Source: Desulfobacterales bacterium S5133MH16 (lineage in GTDB: Bacteria; Desulfobacterota; Desulfobacteria; Desulfobacterales; UBA11574). From it: a stretch of 6,125 bases of DNA. Each line of letters opens with the position of its first letter. Position 1 is the first letter of the stretch. The notes under the pieces were generated by a model. It ran no database searches. It saw nothing but the letters and a program-made list of their open reading frames with translations, and was not told the origin of the DNA. The DNA lies in NCBI GenBank assembly GCA_001751005.1, contig MAXL01000416.1, forward strand, positions 1 through 6,125, read 5' to 3'. The position numbers and the translations under genes are program-made. Shown here piece after piece: positions 1 to 5,796 of this stretch.

Positions 1-101
1 AAAGCAAGAAAATACTTATAACATCCTGCCGGTAAATTTCCAACCTATACATTTATCCCTAAAGACAAGGGCACTAAATCAAATAATTCAGGAGGATTAG
101 T

Positions 102-656
102 ATGAAAAAGAAAATCGTGAGAGAACTGATGATTCCGTTTGCTGAATATTCAACGGCTTCAGAAGAGGCTACTTTATTCGATGCTGTCATGGCCCTGGAA
201 AAAGCGTTAGAAGAGTCTGACCATACCCGCTTTCCACATAAGGCGGTTCTGATATATGATAAGGATAATAATATTGTCGGCAAAGTGAGCCAACTGGATA
301 TACTGAGGGCCTTAGAACCGAAATATGAAACAATGGGTATTCCGGGATCATTATCTCGTTTCGGTTTAACTCCTAAGTTTCAAAAGACGATGCTCGAACA
401 ACTCCGCTTTTGGGACAAACCCATGAATGATATTTGCAGGAAAGCCGTCCGGATAAAGGTAAAAGAATTTATGTACACCCCTGATGAAGGTGAATATATT
501 GATGAAGATGCATCCTTGGATAAGGCCATCAATCAACTTGTCATGGGGCGTCATCAGTCTTTGCTTGTGATGAAAGGCGACAAGATAGTGGGAATCTTAA
601 GGAAAACCGATGTGTTTATGGAGATTGCCCGGACTATGAAAGCCTGCGAATTATAA
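102..656 (+). CDS. Stand-alone tandem CBS-domain protein
   Basis: A 184-residue soluble protein made of two CBS motifs and nothing else. CBS1 covers about residues 4-70: the VRELMIPFAEYSTASEEATL start, then strand AVLIYDKDNNIVGKVSQLDIL. A helical insert of about 45 residues follows (71-116, charged, with LRFWDKPMNDICRKA). CBS2 covers about 117-178: VKEFMYTPDEGEYIDEDASL, then SLLVMKGDKIVGILRKTDVF. Paired CBS motifs form a Bateman module that in known families binds AMP, ATP or related adenosyl ligands and regulates a partner protein. There is no catalytic domain, signal peptide or membrane segment, so a regulatory role in the cytoplasm is inferred. The start is secure: AGGAGG at 90-95 lies 6 nt before the ATG. 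The permease gene begins 80 bp downstream on the same strand, making it the likely partner, but a TTGACA box in the gap means the two may also be transcribed separately. Family call is firm; ligand and partner are unknown. Confidence 0.92.
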   Translation: MKKKIVRELMIPFAEYSTASEEATLFDAVMALEKALEESDHTRFPHKAVLIYDKDNNIVGKVSQLDILRALEPKYETMGIPGSLSRFGLTPKFQKTMLEQLRFWDKPMNDICRKAVRIKVKEFMYTPDEGEYIDEDASLDKAINQLVMGRHQSLLVMKGDKIVGILRKTDVFMEIARTMKACEL

Positions 657-679
657 GCACCCAAAGAGATCCGGCATAA

Positions 680-710
680 TTGACAACCGACTCGAATCAG
701 CAACCATAAC
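680..710 (+). promoter_or_regulatory. Possible sigma-70-type promoter before the permease gene
   Basis: A perfect -35 hexamer, TTGACA (680-685), is followed after 19 bp by CATAAC (705-710), a 4/6 match to the -10 box. The spacer is longer than the optimal 17 bp and the -10 is weak. It could give the permease its own transcription in addition to read-through from the CBS gene. TTGACA alone can occur by chance, so this is only a candidate. Confidence 0.3.
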
Positions 711-736
711 GATATTTCAGATAAGGAGAATGGTAT

Positions 737-2209
737 ATGACAAGCGCTTCTATGGTCCTTGAAAAAGGCAAGTTCGAGTGGAAACGATATCTGTTACTCT
801 CAATAGGAATAGCACTGTTTGTAGTAACTTTTTATTCATCTCCCTGGCCCGATGCCATAGATCCCATGGGAGAACATTTTCCCTTGAGCAAGGAGGGAAA
901 AGGGGCGATCGCCATTTTTCTGCTGGCCGGAACCTGGTGGGTCTTTGAGGTGGTGCCCATCGGCGTAACCAGTCTGGCCATCGGCGTACTTCAGGCCCTT
1001 TTCCTGATTCGTCCGGCCAAGGTAGCTTTTAACGATTTTATGGATCCTTCGGTAATGTTCATCTTTGCTTCCATTGTTATCGGACTAGTTTTTACCAAGA
1101 CAGGTCTGACCAAACGCCTGGCTTACAAGATGCTGGTAATCGTAGGAGAAAAAACCAGCATGATATATCTGGGATGTTTTGTGGTTACCGCAGCCCTGAC
1201 GCACATTATGGCCCATACGGCCGTGGCAGCTACAATTTACCCGCTTCTGCTGGCGGTTTACAGCCTTTACGGAGAAGGAGACAAACCCACCAAATTCGGC
1301 AAAGGACTCTTTATGGGCATGGCCTATGTGGCCGGGGCCGGCAGCATCGTGACACTTTTGGGAGCAGCGCGCGGTGCCGTGGCCGTCGGTTTTTATAACG
1401 ATATTGTGGGGAAAGGCATTTCCTTTTTTCAGCTCAGCTATTATATGTTCCCCATCGGATGGCTCATGACGTTTCTTCTGTGGGGTTTTTTCATGATCTT
1501 TATGAAACCCGAAAAAAAGGTCATCCCCGGCTTGAGGGAAAAAGCCAGAGTTCTCAATGCCGAACTGGGCTCTATTACCCGCAAAGAGATCATAGCTGCC
1601 GCCATCGTCTTTGCCTGTATCCTGGTTATGTCCCTGCGCTCCTTTGTCCCGATGTTACAGCCGATTAACAAGACAGCCATCATCCTGATTTCAACCATCC
1701 TGTTTTTTATCACCGGCATTCTCGATCTCGACGATCTCGAAGATGTTCCGTGGAACATCATCCTGTTGTTTGCCGGCGCCATGAGCATCGGTTTTTGTCT
1801 CTGGGATACCGGCGCCGCCAGATGGATGGCCGTGAACTGGCTGGTCATGTTTCAAAAAGCCAACTGGTTTGTTTTTGTAATGAGTATCGCATTTTTTGTC
1901 ATGATGATGACCAATTTCATTATGAATGTGGCAGCCATTGCCATCTCTCTGCCGGTGGCACTGGTGATTGCTCCCTATCTTGGCGTGGCACCGGAAGTGA
2001 TTCTTTTTGCTTCCCTGGTGACTGCCGGCATGCCGTTTCTGCTGCTGGTGGGGGCGGCGCCCAATGCAATTGCTTACGACTCAAAGATGTTTACGACCGG
2101 AGAGTTCTTTTTGTACGGCATACCCGCGAGTATCATACTCATGGTTGTGGTCGGTTTTGCGTCCTATGTTCTCTGGCCCCTGATGGGAATGCCCGTGACA
2201 TTACATTAA
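737..2209 (+). CDS. SLC13/DASS-family anion permease (sulfate or dicarboxylate type)
   Basis: A 490-residue, strongly hydrophobic inner-membrane protein, of normal length for the divalent anion:sodium symporter (DASS) family. A first membrane segment (about 17-34) is followed by WWVFEVVPIGVTSLAIGVLQ (67-86), typical of the family start. Both inverted-repeat halves are recognisable. The first re-entrant loop is THIMAHTAVAATIYPLLL (155-172) and the matching loop is MTNFIMNVAAIAISLPVAL (391-409). PWNIILLFAGAMSIGF (338-353) opens the second half and GMPFLLLVGAAPNAIAYDS (431-449) is the second GxxPNAI-type loop. The family moves sulfate, thiosulfate or C4/C6 dicarboxylates, usually with Na+. In a presumed sulfate reducer sulfate is an attractive substrate, but sequence alone does not decide it. 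The canonical S-N-T sodium motifs are changed to A-H-T (159-161) and M-N-V (396-398), so coupling ion and substrate are open. The start is supported by AAGGAGAA at 723-730, 6 nt before the ATG. The CBS gene lies 80 bp upstream. Confidence 0.92.
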   Translation: MTSASMVLEKGKFEWKRYLLLSIGIALFVVTFYSSPWPDAIDPMGEHFPLSKEGKGAIAIFLLAGTWWVFEVVPIGVTSLAIGVLQALFLIRPAKVAFNDFMDPSVMFIFASIVIGLVFTKTGLTKRLAYKMLVIVGEKTSMIYLGCFVVTAALTHIMAHTAVAATIYPLLLAVYSLYGEGDKPTKFGKGLFMGMAYVAGAGSIVTLLGAARGAVAVGFYNDIVGKGISFFQLSYYMFPIGWLMTFLLWGFFMIFMKPEKKVIPGLREKARVLNAELGSITRKEIIAAAIVFACILVMSLRSFVPMLQPINKTAIILISTILFFITGILDLDDLEDVPWNIILLFAGAMSIGFCLWDTGAARWMAVNWLVMFQKANWFVFVMSIAFFVMMMTNFIMNVAAIAISLPVALVIAPYLGVAPEVILFASLVTAGMPFLLLVGAAPNAIAYDSKMFTTGEFFLYGIPASIILMVVVGFASYVLWPLMGMPVTLH

Positions 2210-2214
2210 AGAGA

Positions 2215-2251
2215 TTAGGGGCTTTGCCCCATAAGCGCTAAGTTGTTTTTT
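2215..2251 (+). terminator. Possible intrinsic terminator after the permease gene
   Basis: The hairpin GGGGC-TTT-GCCCC (2218-2230) can be lengthened by TTA (2215-2217) with TAA (2232-2234) across one bulged A. It starts 6 bp after the permease stop codon. A T-rich run, TTGTTTTTT (2243-2251), follows, but about 8-12 nt from the stem instead of directly after it, so the structure is not a textbook terminator. Position between two transcription units supports the call. Confidence 0.4.
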
Positions 2252-2287
2252 GCGCCGGAAGGACTGTGGAAGGTTTACTGAAAAAAA

Positions 2288-2330
2288 ATGAACGTCCAAC
2301 ATCGAACGTCCAACATCGAATGTTGAATGG
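2288..2330 (+). repeat. Left arm of inverted-repeat unit, with tandem 14-mer
   Basis: AACGTCCAACATCG occurs twice head to tail (2291-2304 and 2305-2318), followed by the related AATGTTGAATGG (2319-2330). The first 20 bases of the arm, ATGAACGTCCAACATCGAAC (2288-2307), are the exact reverse complement of 2504-2523. This word family (AACGTCCAACATCGAA and permutations) is a familiar dispersed intergenic repeat in deltaproteobacterial and some other genomes. Its function is not established. Confidence 0.85.
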
Positions 2331-2407
2331 AAAAAGATGAAAAAACAGAAGAATTAATTAAGATTTTCGTTACGAGTATCAAAACTGCTGAAAAGAAACA
2401 GACATAG
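2327..2407 (+). pseudogene. Probable C-terminal remnant of a four-helix-bundle (23S rRNA IVS-type) protein gene
   Basis: A 26-codon open frame from ATG 2327 to TAG 2405-2407, preceded directly in frame by TGA (2324-2326), encodes a peptide containing EELIKIFVTSIKTAEKK. That string strongly resembles the end of the last helix of small four-helix-bundle proteins of the S23/IVS family (about 115-130 residues), whose C-termini commonly read like '..L..IFVTSIKT..K'. Only about 20 residues of the roughly 120 remain; the rest is replaced by the repeat arm. I therefore call it a decayed or recombined gene end and not a functional small protein. There is no convincing ribosome-binding site before the ATG. 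The family match is from memory of the motif and needs a search; a chance resemblance is possible at this length. Confidence 0.45.
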
Positions 2408-2413
2408 TTGTTA

Positions 2414-2433
2414 AATGTTCAGTATTGGATGTT
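2414..2433. repeat. Degenerate internal copy of the repeat word
   Basis: AATGTTCAGTATTGGATGTT matches AATGTTCGATGTTGGACGTT in the right arm (2501-2520) at 16 of 20 positions, in the same orientation. It looks like an older, mutated copy of the same element lying between the two arms, just after the remnant frame. Confidence 0.5.
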
Positions 2434-2483
2434 TGTTTTTCATTCGATTTTAAAATAATTTGAGGAGCAGAGCGACATCATTA

Positions 2484-2523
2484 TTCGACGTTCAACGTTC
2501 AATGTTCGATGTTGGACGTTCAT
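2484..2523 (-). repeat. Right arm of inverted-repeat unit
   Basis: This arm is built from overlapping short words (TTCGACGTTCAACGTTCAATG, then TTCGATGTTGGACGTTCAT). Its last 20 bases (2504-2523) are the exact reverse complement of 2288-2307. Past the perfect match the flanks still agree (AAAA-side against TTTT-side with one mismatch). With the left arm it bounds a 236-bp unit that as RNA or cruciform could form a long stem over a loop of about 195 nt. The arm ends 45 bp before the kinase start codon, so the kinase promoter must lie within, or read through, this repeat region. Confidence 0.85.
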
Positions 2524-2568
2524 CTTTTAAAACAACCACGTGAGGCATAAATGTAATAGGATCTTTCA

Positions 2569-4032
2569 ATGTGGCATCGCATCAACCTTCGCAACCGGAT
2601 TTATCTGATTTTGACCACCCTGGTGTTTATCTCTTTGCTGGGAGGTCTAATCACGGTATGGTATACATATCGCCTTGAACGGGTGTTGACCGAAATTATC
2701 GACCGGGACCTGGTTGCGTACCAGTCTGCCGAATCTTTTGAAACCTCCCTCATTAATCAAAAAGGTTTTGTATCTTACTATTTTTTGGATGGTGATCCCG
2801 ACTGGCTCAGGCAACTGGGAAAATACCGCCAGATATTTAATGAGCAGCTCCATACCGCCCGCTTGCGGGTTGAAGATCGGGAACAAAAAGAGGCCATTGA
2901 TCAAATCGACCGGGAATACCGGCTTTATATCACCGACAAAGACAGCGTTATCGCCCATTATAAGGCCGGAGAGCGGGAGAAAGGCGCCGAACTACACCAG
3001 AAAGTGCGCGGTCGTTTTTTTAACATTCTGGAATTATGCGAAAGATATAAAGATTTTCATACCAAAAAAATCATGCTGGCCAAGAACGAAAGCTTGCTCC
3101 AGGCCCGAAAACTCAGGTTTATTGCAGGAGCTGCCATACTTGTTGTTTTTTCCTTAAGTGTTCTTTTGGCCTTTATTCTGGCAAACCAGATTTTGGATCC
3201 CTTGCGCCGGCTGGCTCAGGAGGCAAATAAGGAAGGTGCTTTGAAAAAGTCAGGTGACGAAGTCAAAGCAATCAGTCGCAGCGTGCACGACTTGATCGAA
3301 GCGGCCGGCCAGACCCACATCGAGCTTGAGCGCAGCCGTGAACACCTTTTGCAGGCCGAAAAAATGGCCATGGTGGGTAAACTTGCGGCTGGAATGGCTC
3401 ACAGCATTCGCAACCCGCTCACATCGGTAAAAATGCGCCTGTTTTCGCTAAGCCGGTCACTAAAACTGAGCGATTACCAGAAAGAGGACTTTGATGTGAT
3501 TTCCGAAGAAATTCGCCATACCGATGCTATTGTGCAGAGTTTTTTGGAGTTTTCACGGCCGCCCAGGCTCAAAATGCAGCAGATCAGTCCGTCTATAGTG
3601 GTTGACATGGGCCTACAGTTACTGGAACACAGGCTGAAATCATATGATGTGAAGGTCAATGTGATCCGAAAAAATCTGCTTCCGGAGATTCAGGCTGATC
3701 CCGAGCAATTAAAGGAAGTTCTGGTTAACCTTATAATTAATGCATGCGAGGCCATGGCACAGGGAGGATCCATTGTCATCCAAGAGGAAGAAGATTTCGA
3801 ATCGCCCTCGGGCAGGGTTGCGGTAATTCGACTGAAGGACAACGGCCCGGGTATACCCGAGTCCATTCACGACAGCATTTTTCAACCCTTTTTCAGTACC
3901 AAAGAAGAAGGCACGGGCCTGGGATTGAGCATTGCAACCCGGATTGTTGAAGAGCACCAGGGCCGGCTGGATATCCAATCAAAGGAAGGCCAAGGATCAA
4001 CGTTTATCATCACGCTTCCTATAAAGGGATGA
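2569..4032 (+). CDS. Membrane sensor histidine kinase with periplasmic helical sensor and HAMP domain
   Basis: A 487-residue inner-membrane kinase. TM1 (about 11-33) and TM2 (about 184-206) flank a roughly 145-residue, highly charged, helical extracytoplasmic domain resembling the four-helix-bundle (4HB_MCP-like) sensor fold. A HAMP linker (about 205-255, starting ILANQILDPLRRLAQEA) leads to HisKA (about 260-330) and HATPase_c (about 370-485). The phosphoacceptor is H278 in GMAHSIRNPLTSVKM; the usual Glu after the His is Ser279. ATP-site motifs are intact: N box NLIINACEA (387-395), G1 DNGPGIP (424-430), F box FQPFFSTK, G2 GTGLGLS (448-454). The kinase domain is of the NtrB-like type that pairs with sigma-54 activators, and such a regulator gene begins 4 bp after the stop. 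The start is bounded by an in-frame TAG at 2557-2559; the ribosome site is weak (TAGG 2557-2560, 8 nt away), suggesting modest expression. The signal sensed is unknown. Confidence 0.95.
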   Translation: MWHRINLRNRIYLILTTLVFISLLGGLITVWYTYRLERVLTEIIDRDLVAYQSAESFETSLINQKGFVSYYFLDGDPDWLRQLGKYRQIFNEQLHTARLRVEDREQKEAIDQIDREYRLYITDKDSVIAHYKAGEREKGAELHQKVRGRFFNILELCERYKDFHTKKIMLAKNESLLQARKLRFIAGAAILVVFSLSVLLAFILANQILDPLRRLAQEANKEGALKKSGDEVKAISRSVHDLIEAAGQTHIELERSREHLLQAEKMAMVGKLAAGMAHSIRNPLTSVKMRLFSLSRSLKLSDYQKEDFDVISEEIRHTDAIVQSFLEFSRPPRLKMQQISPSIVVDMGLQLLEHRLKSYDVKVNVIRKNLLPEIQADPEQLKEVLVNLIINACEAMAQGGSIVIQEEEDFESPSGRVAVIRLKDNGPGIPESIHDSIFQPFFSTKEEGTGLGLSIATRIVEEHQGRLDIQSKEGQGSTFIITLPIKG

Positions 4033-4036
4033 GACA

Positions 4037-5473
4037 GTGAGTACCATTCTGATCATTGATGACGATGACCAGTTGCGCAAAAGTTTCGACAAGCTTTTGA
4101 AAGAAGAGGGCTATCACTCTAAATGTGCTGCTTCCGGGGAATCAGGTCTTAAAATAATAGAAAAGGAAATTCCGGACCTTGTTATCCTGGACATGCGCTT
4201 GCCGGGGATGAACGGCTTTGAAACATTTCAGGTCATTCACGAAATAGAGCCCAAGCTTCCCGTGATTATCATGACCGCCTACAGCACTACTGAAACCGCC
4301 ATCAAAGCCACCAAGATGGGAGCATTCGACTATATTCTCAAGCCCTTTGATATCCCTGACATGTTGACGGTGATTAAACAGGCCTTAGAAGCCGGCCGTT
4401 TCATGCGTTCGCCGGTGGATATGGATCCCGTACCTGACGAAAGTTTCCGCGATGCCATTATTGGGCGGAGCAAACCCATGCAGGAGATTTACAAGGCCAT
4501 CGGCAGGGTTGCATCGACCGATGCTACGGTTTTAATCAGAGGCGAATCCGGTACGGGAAAAGAACTGGTGGCCCGGGCCGTTTACCAGCACAGCCAGAGG
4601 GAAAACAAACCCTTTCTGGTGATCAACTGTGTTGCGATTCCCGAAAGTCTTTTAGAAAGCGAACTGTTCGGTTATGAAAAAGGAGCATTTACCGGAGCTG
4701 CTCATCGCCGGGTGGGAAAAATCGAACAGGCCCACGGAGGAACCATATTTTTGGACGAAATAGGGGACATGCCGTTAAGCATCCAGGCCAAAATCCTGCG
4801 CTTGCTCCAGGAAAAAAGTATTGAGCGACTTGGAGGCCGGGCCACCATTCCCGTGGATGTAAGAATTGTCGCCGCCACCAATCGTGACCTTGAATTCGCT
4901 CTGGAACAGGGTCGTTTTCGGGAAGACCTCTACTACCGGCTCAAAGTGGTTACTATCTTTTTACCTTCCCTGAGGGAAAGGGCCAAGGATATTCCGTTAC
5001 TGGCCGATTATTTTCTCGCACGTTTTTCCCGTGAAGCAAAGATTGAAAACCCGGGAATCACCAAAGAGGCAAAGGGCATACTTACCGCCTCCCCCTGGCA
5101 GGGTAATGTACGCGAGCTGGGCAACACACTTCAAAAGGCATTGATTTTTAATCGCGGGGCTCCCATTTCTCAGAAAGACATTTCGCAGGCCATCAGTGGC
5201 GCAAATGAAGGCAGGAGGACAGACTTAGCAAAAGGTGATCGGGCCATTCGGCAATGGGTGTATCAGATGCTTACCTCTCAATCAGATGAAAACATCTTTG
5301 ATGCCTGCATGGGCCACTTTACCAGTATCGTTATTAGCGAAACATTAAAACTCACCGGTGGAAACCGCTCAAAGGCGGCGAAACTTCTCGGACTTTCCAG
5401 ACCCACCCTTCATTCCAGGATCGAAAAGTATGGAATTAAATTCGAGACTTCTGTTACAGAAGACCCGAAATGA
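4037..5473 (+). CDS. Sigma-54-dependent NtrC-family response regulator
   Basis: A 478-residue cytoplasmic transcription activator with the full three-domain plan. The receiver domain (about 3-118) has acidic D8-D10, phosphoacceptor D52 in VILDMRLPG, T80 and K102 (LKPF). The AAA+ sigma-54 interaction domain (about 141-370) has Walker A GESGTGKE (169-176), the GAFTGA loop (216-221) that contacts sigma-54, Walker B TIFLDE (236-241), FREDLYYRL (294-302), and WQGNVREL (354-361, Gln for the usual Pro). A Fis-type helix-turn-helix lies at GGNRSKAAKLLGLSRPTL (441-458). Phosphorylation by the upstream kinase should drive oligomerisation and ATP-dependent opening of sigma-54 promoters. The GTG start lies 4 bp after the kinase stop, with AAGGGA (4024-4029) 7 nt ahead, so the pair is co-transcribed and translationally close. 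A near-perfect -24/-12 promoter 132 bp downstream, before the usp gene, is the obvious candidate target. All functional residues are present. Confidence 0.96.
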   Translation: MSTILIIDDDDQLRKSFDKLLKEEGYHSKCAASGESGLKIIEKEIPDLVILDMRLPGMNGFETFQVIHEIEPKLPVIIMTAYSTTETAIKATKMGAFDYILKPFDIPDMLTVIKQALEAGRFMRSPVDMDPVPDESFRDAIIGRSKPMQEIYKAIGRVASTDATVLIRGESGTGKELVARAVYQHSQRENKPFLVINCVAIPESLLESELFGYEKGAFTGAAHRRVGKIEQAHGGTIFLDEIGDMPLSIQAKILRLLQEKSIERLGGRATIPVDVRIVAATNRDLEFALEQGRFREDLYYRLKVVTIFLPSLRERAKDIPLLADYFLARFSREAKIENPGITKEAKGILTASPWQGNVRELGNTLQKALIFNRGAPISQKDISQAISGANEGRRTDLAKGDRAIRQWVYQMLTSQSDENIFDACMGHFTSIVISETLKLTGGNRSKAAKLLGLSRPTLHSRIEKYGIKFETSVTEDPK

Positions 5474-5480
5474 TTTGTGC

Positions 5481-5497
5481 TTTTACATTTTGTAAAA
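5481..5497. promoter_or_regulatory. Perfect 17-bp palindrome, candidate activator-binding site
   Basis: TTTTACA-TTT-TGTAAAA has perfect 7-bp arms around 3 bp and begins 8 bp after the regulator's stop codon. Its centre (5489) is about 143 bp upstream of the start point predicted from the -24/-12 promoter, within the range used by NtrC-type enhancer sites. An overlapping TGT-N11-ACA (5491-5507) gives a second possible dyad in the same place. It is not a plausible terminator: the stem is AT-rich and no T-run follows. Binding by the neighbouring regulator is inferred from position only. Confidence 0.5.
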
Positions 5498-5604
5498 AAT
5501 TCTGACACCCTTTCCCTCTCCAATCGAAGTAAGGATCCCATCGAGTTTTTGAAAATATTTAGAGTTTTTAAGGGGTTATCTCATTATATCCCCAACAACC
5601 CTTC

Positions 5605-5621
5605 TTGGCATGTCTTTTGCG
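5605..5621 (+). promoter_or_regulatory. Sigma-54 (-24/-12) promoter for the usp gene
   Basis: TTGGCATGTCTTTTGCG matches the consensus YTGGCACG-N4-TTGCW except for C-to-T in the -24 block and a final G. The invariant GG (5607-5608) and GC (5619-5620) are exactly 12 bp apart. The start point would be near 5632, giving a leader of about 165 nt before the usp start codon. Sitting directly downstream of a gene for a sigma-54 activator greatly strengthens the call. Confidence 0.8.
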
Positions 5622-5783
5622 TTTGTATGGTATATGATGAATAGCAATTGTTAAAAATATGTTCCGATTGGCCTGCTTCTGAGCTTCCGGAATTTTTAGT
5701 AATATAAACAAGTTCCTGCTAAGAGCAAGCATTACCAAACGGAATGAATTAATGAAAGTGCAAAAACTGTCACAAGATCAGAG

Positions 5784-5790
5784 AAAGGAG
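5784..5790 (+). promoter_or_regulatory. Ribosome-binding site deciding the GTG start of usp
   Basis: AAAGGAG lies 6 nt before GTG 5797. The in-frame ATG at 5752 would add 15 residues but would place this strong Shine-Dalgarno sequence inside the coding region and has only a weak GGA upstream. The extra residues (MKVQKLSQDQRKEYI) also precede the normal first strand of the fold, so GTG 5797 is preferred. Confidence 0.7.
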
Positions 5791-5796
5791 TATATC

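Larger units (their letters stand above)
2210..2568. other. Intergenic region between permease and kinase genes
   Basis: These 359 bp hold the possible terminator (2215-2251), the inverted-repeat unit (2288-2523) with the gene remnant and degenerate copy, and a 45-bp AT-rich tail before the kinase. I see no -24/-12 element here and no good sigma-70 promoter. TAAAAT (2451-2456) and TGTAAT (2552-2557) resemble -10 boxes but lack partners at proper spacing. The promoter of the kinase operon is therefore not identified. Confidence 0.6.
5474..5796. other. Intergenic regulatory region between regulator and usp genes
   Basis: This 323-bp gap carries the 17-bp palindrome (5481-5497), two direct GAGTTTTT copies 19 bp apart (5543-5550, 5562-5569), an imperfect dyad GGGGTTAT..ATATCCCC (5572-5593), the -24/-12 promoter (5605-5621) and a long leader. 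AT-rich DNA between palindrome and promoter would suit bending by IHF or similar, but I see no good IHF consensus. No coding frame with a ribosome site and no strong terminator for the kinase-regulator operon were found. Confidence 0.6.

Noticed and set aside
46..51. TATACA as a -10 box for the CBS gene
   Set aside because: The hexamer 17 bp upstream (ATCCTG) does not resemble a -35 box, and there is no -24/-12 element in the first 101 bases; the promoter may lie outside the window.
1441..1848. Minus-strand 135-codon open frame inside the permease gene
   Set aside because: It lies wholly within the well-supported permease gene on the opposite strand and has a composition expected of an antisense shadow, with no recognisable domain.
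1750..2241. 163-codon + strand frame overlapping the end of the permease gene
   Set aside because: Cys/His/Arg-rich translation typical of an out-of-frame read of a membrane-protein gene; the overlapping permease frame carries clear family motifs to its end.
2288..2523. CRISPR array reading of the repeated 14-mers
   Set aside because: Copies are directly adjacent without spacers, and the other arm is inverted; there is no regular repeat-spacer pattern and no cas gene.
2529..2557. Sigma-70 promoter with -10 TGTAAT just before the kinase
   Set aside because: The -35 at proper spacing is AAAACA (poor), and the start point would fall only a few bases before the kinase ATG, leaving no room for the ribosome-binding site.
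2714..3157. 147-codon + strand frame inside the kinase gene
   Set aside because: Out-of-frame shadow of the kinase sensor region; no domain and no ribosome-binding site.
5539..5551. Possible IHF site CATCGAGTTTTTG
   Set aside because: Two mismatches at conserved positions of WATCAANNNNTTR; in AT-rich DNA this is not better than chance.
5668..5685. Second -24/-12-like element, TTGGCCTGCTTCTGAGC
   Set aside because: GG and GC are 13 or more bp apart instead of 12, and the TTGC block is absent.
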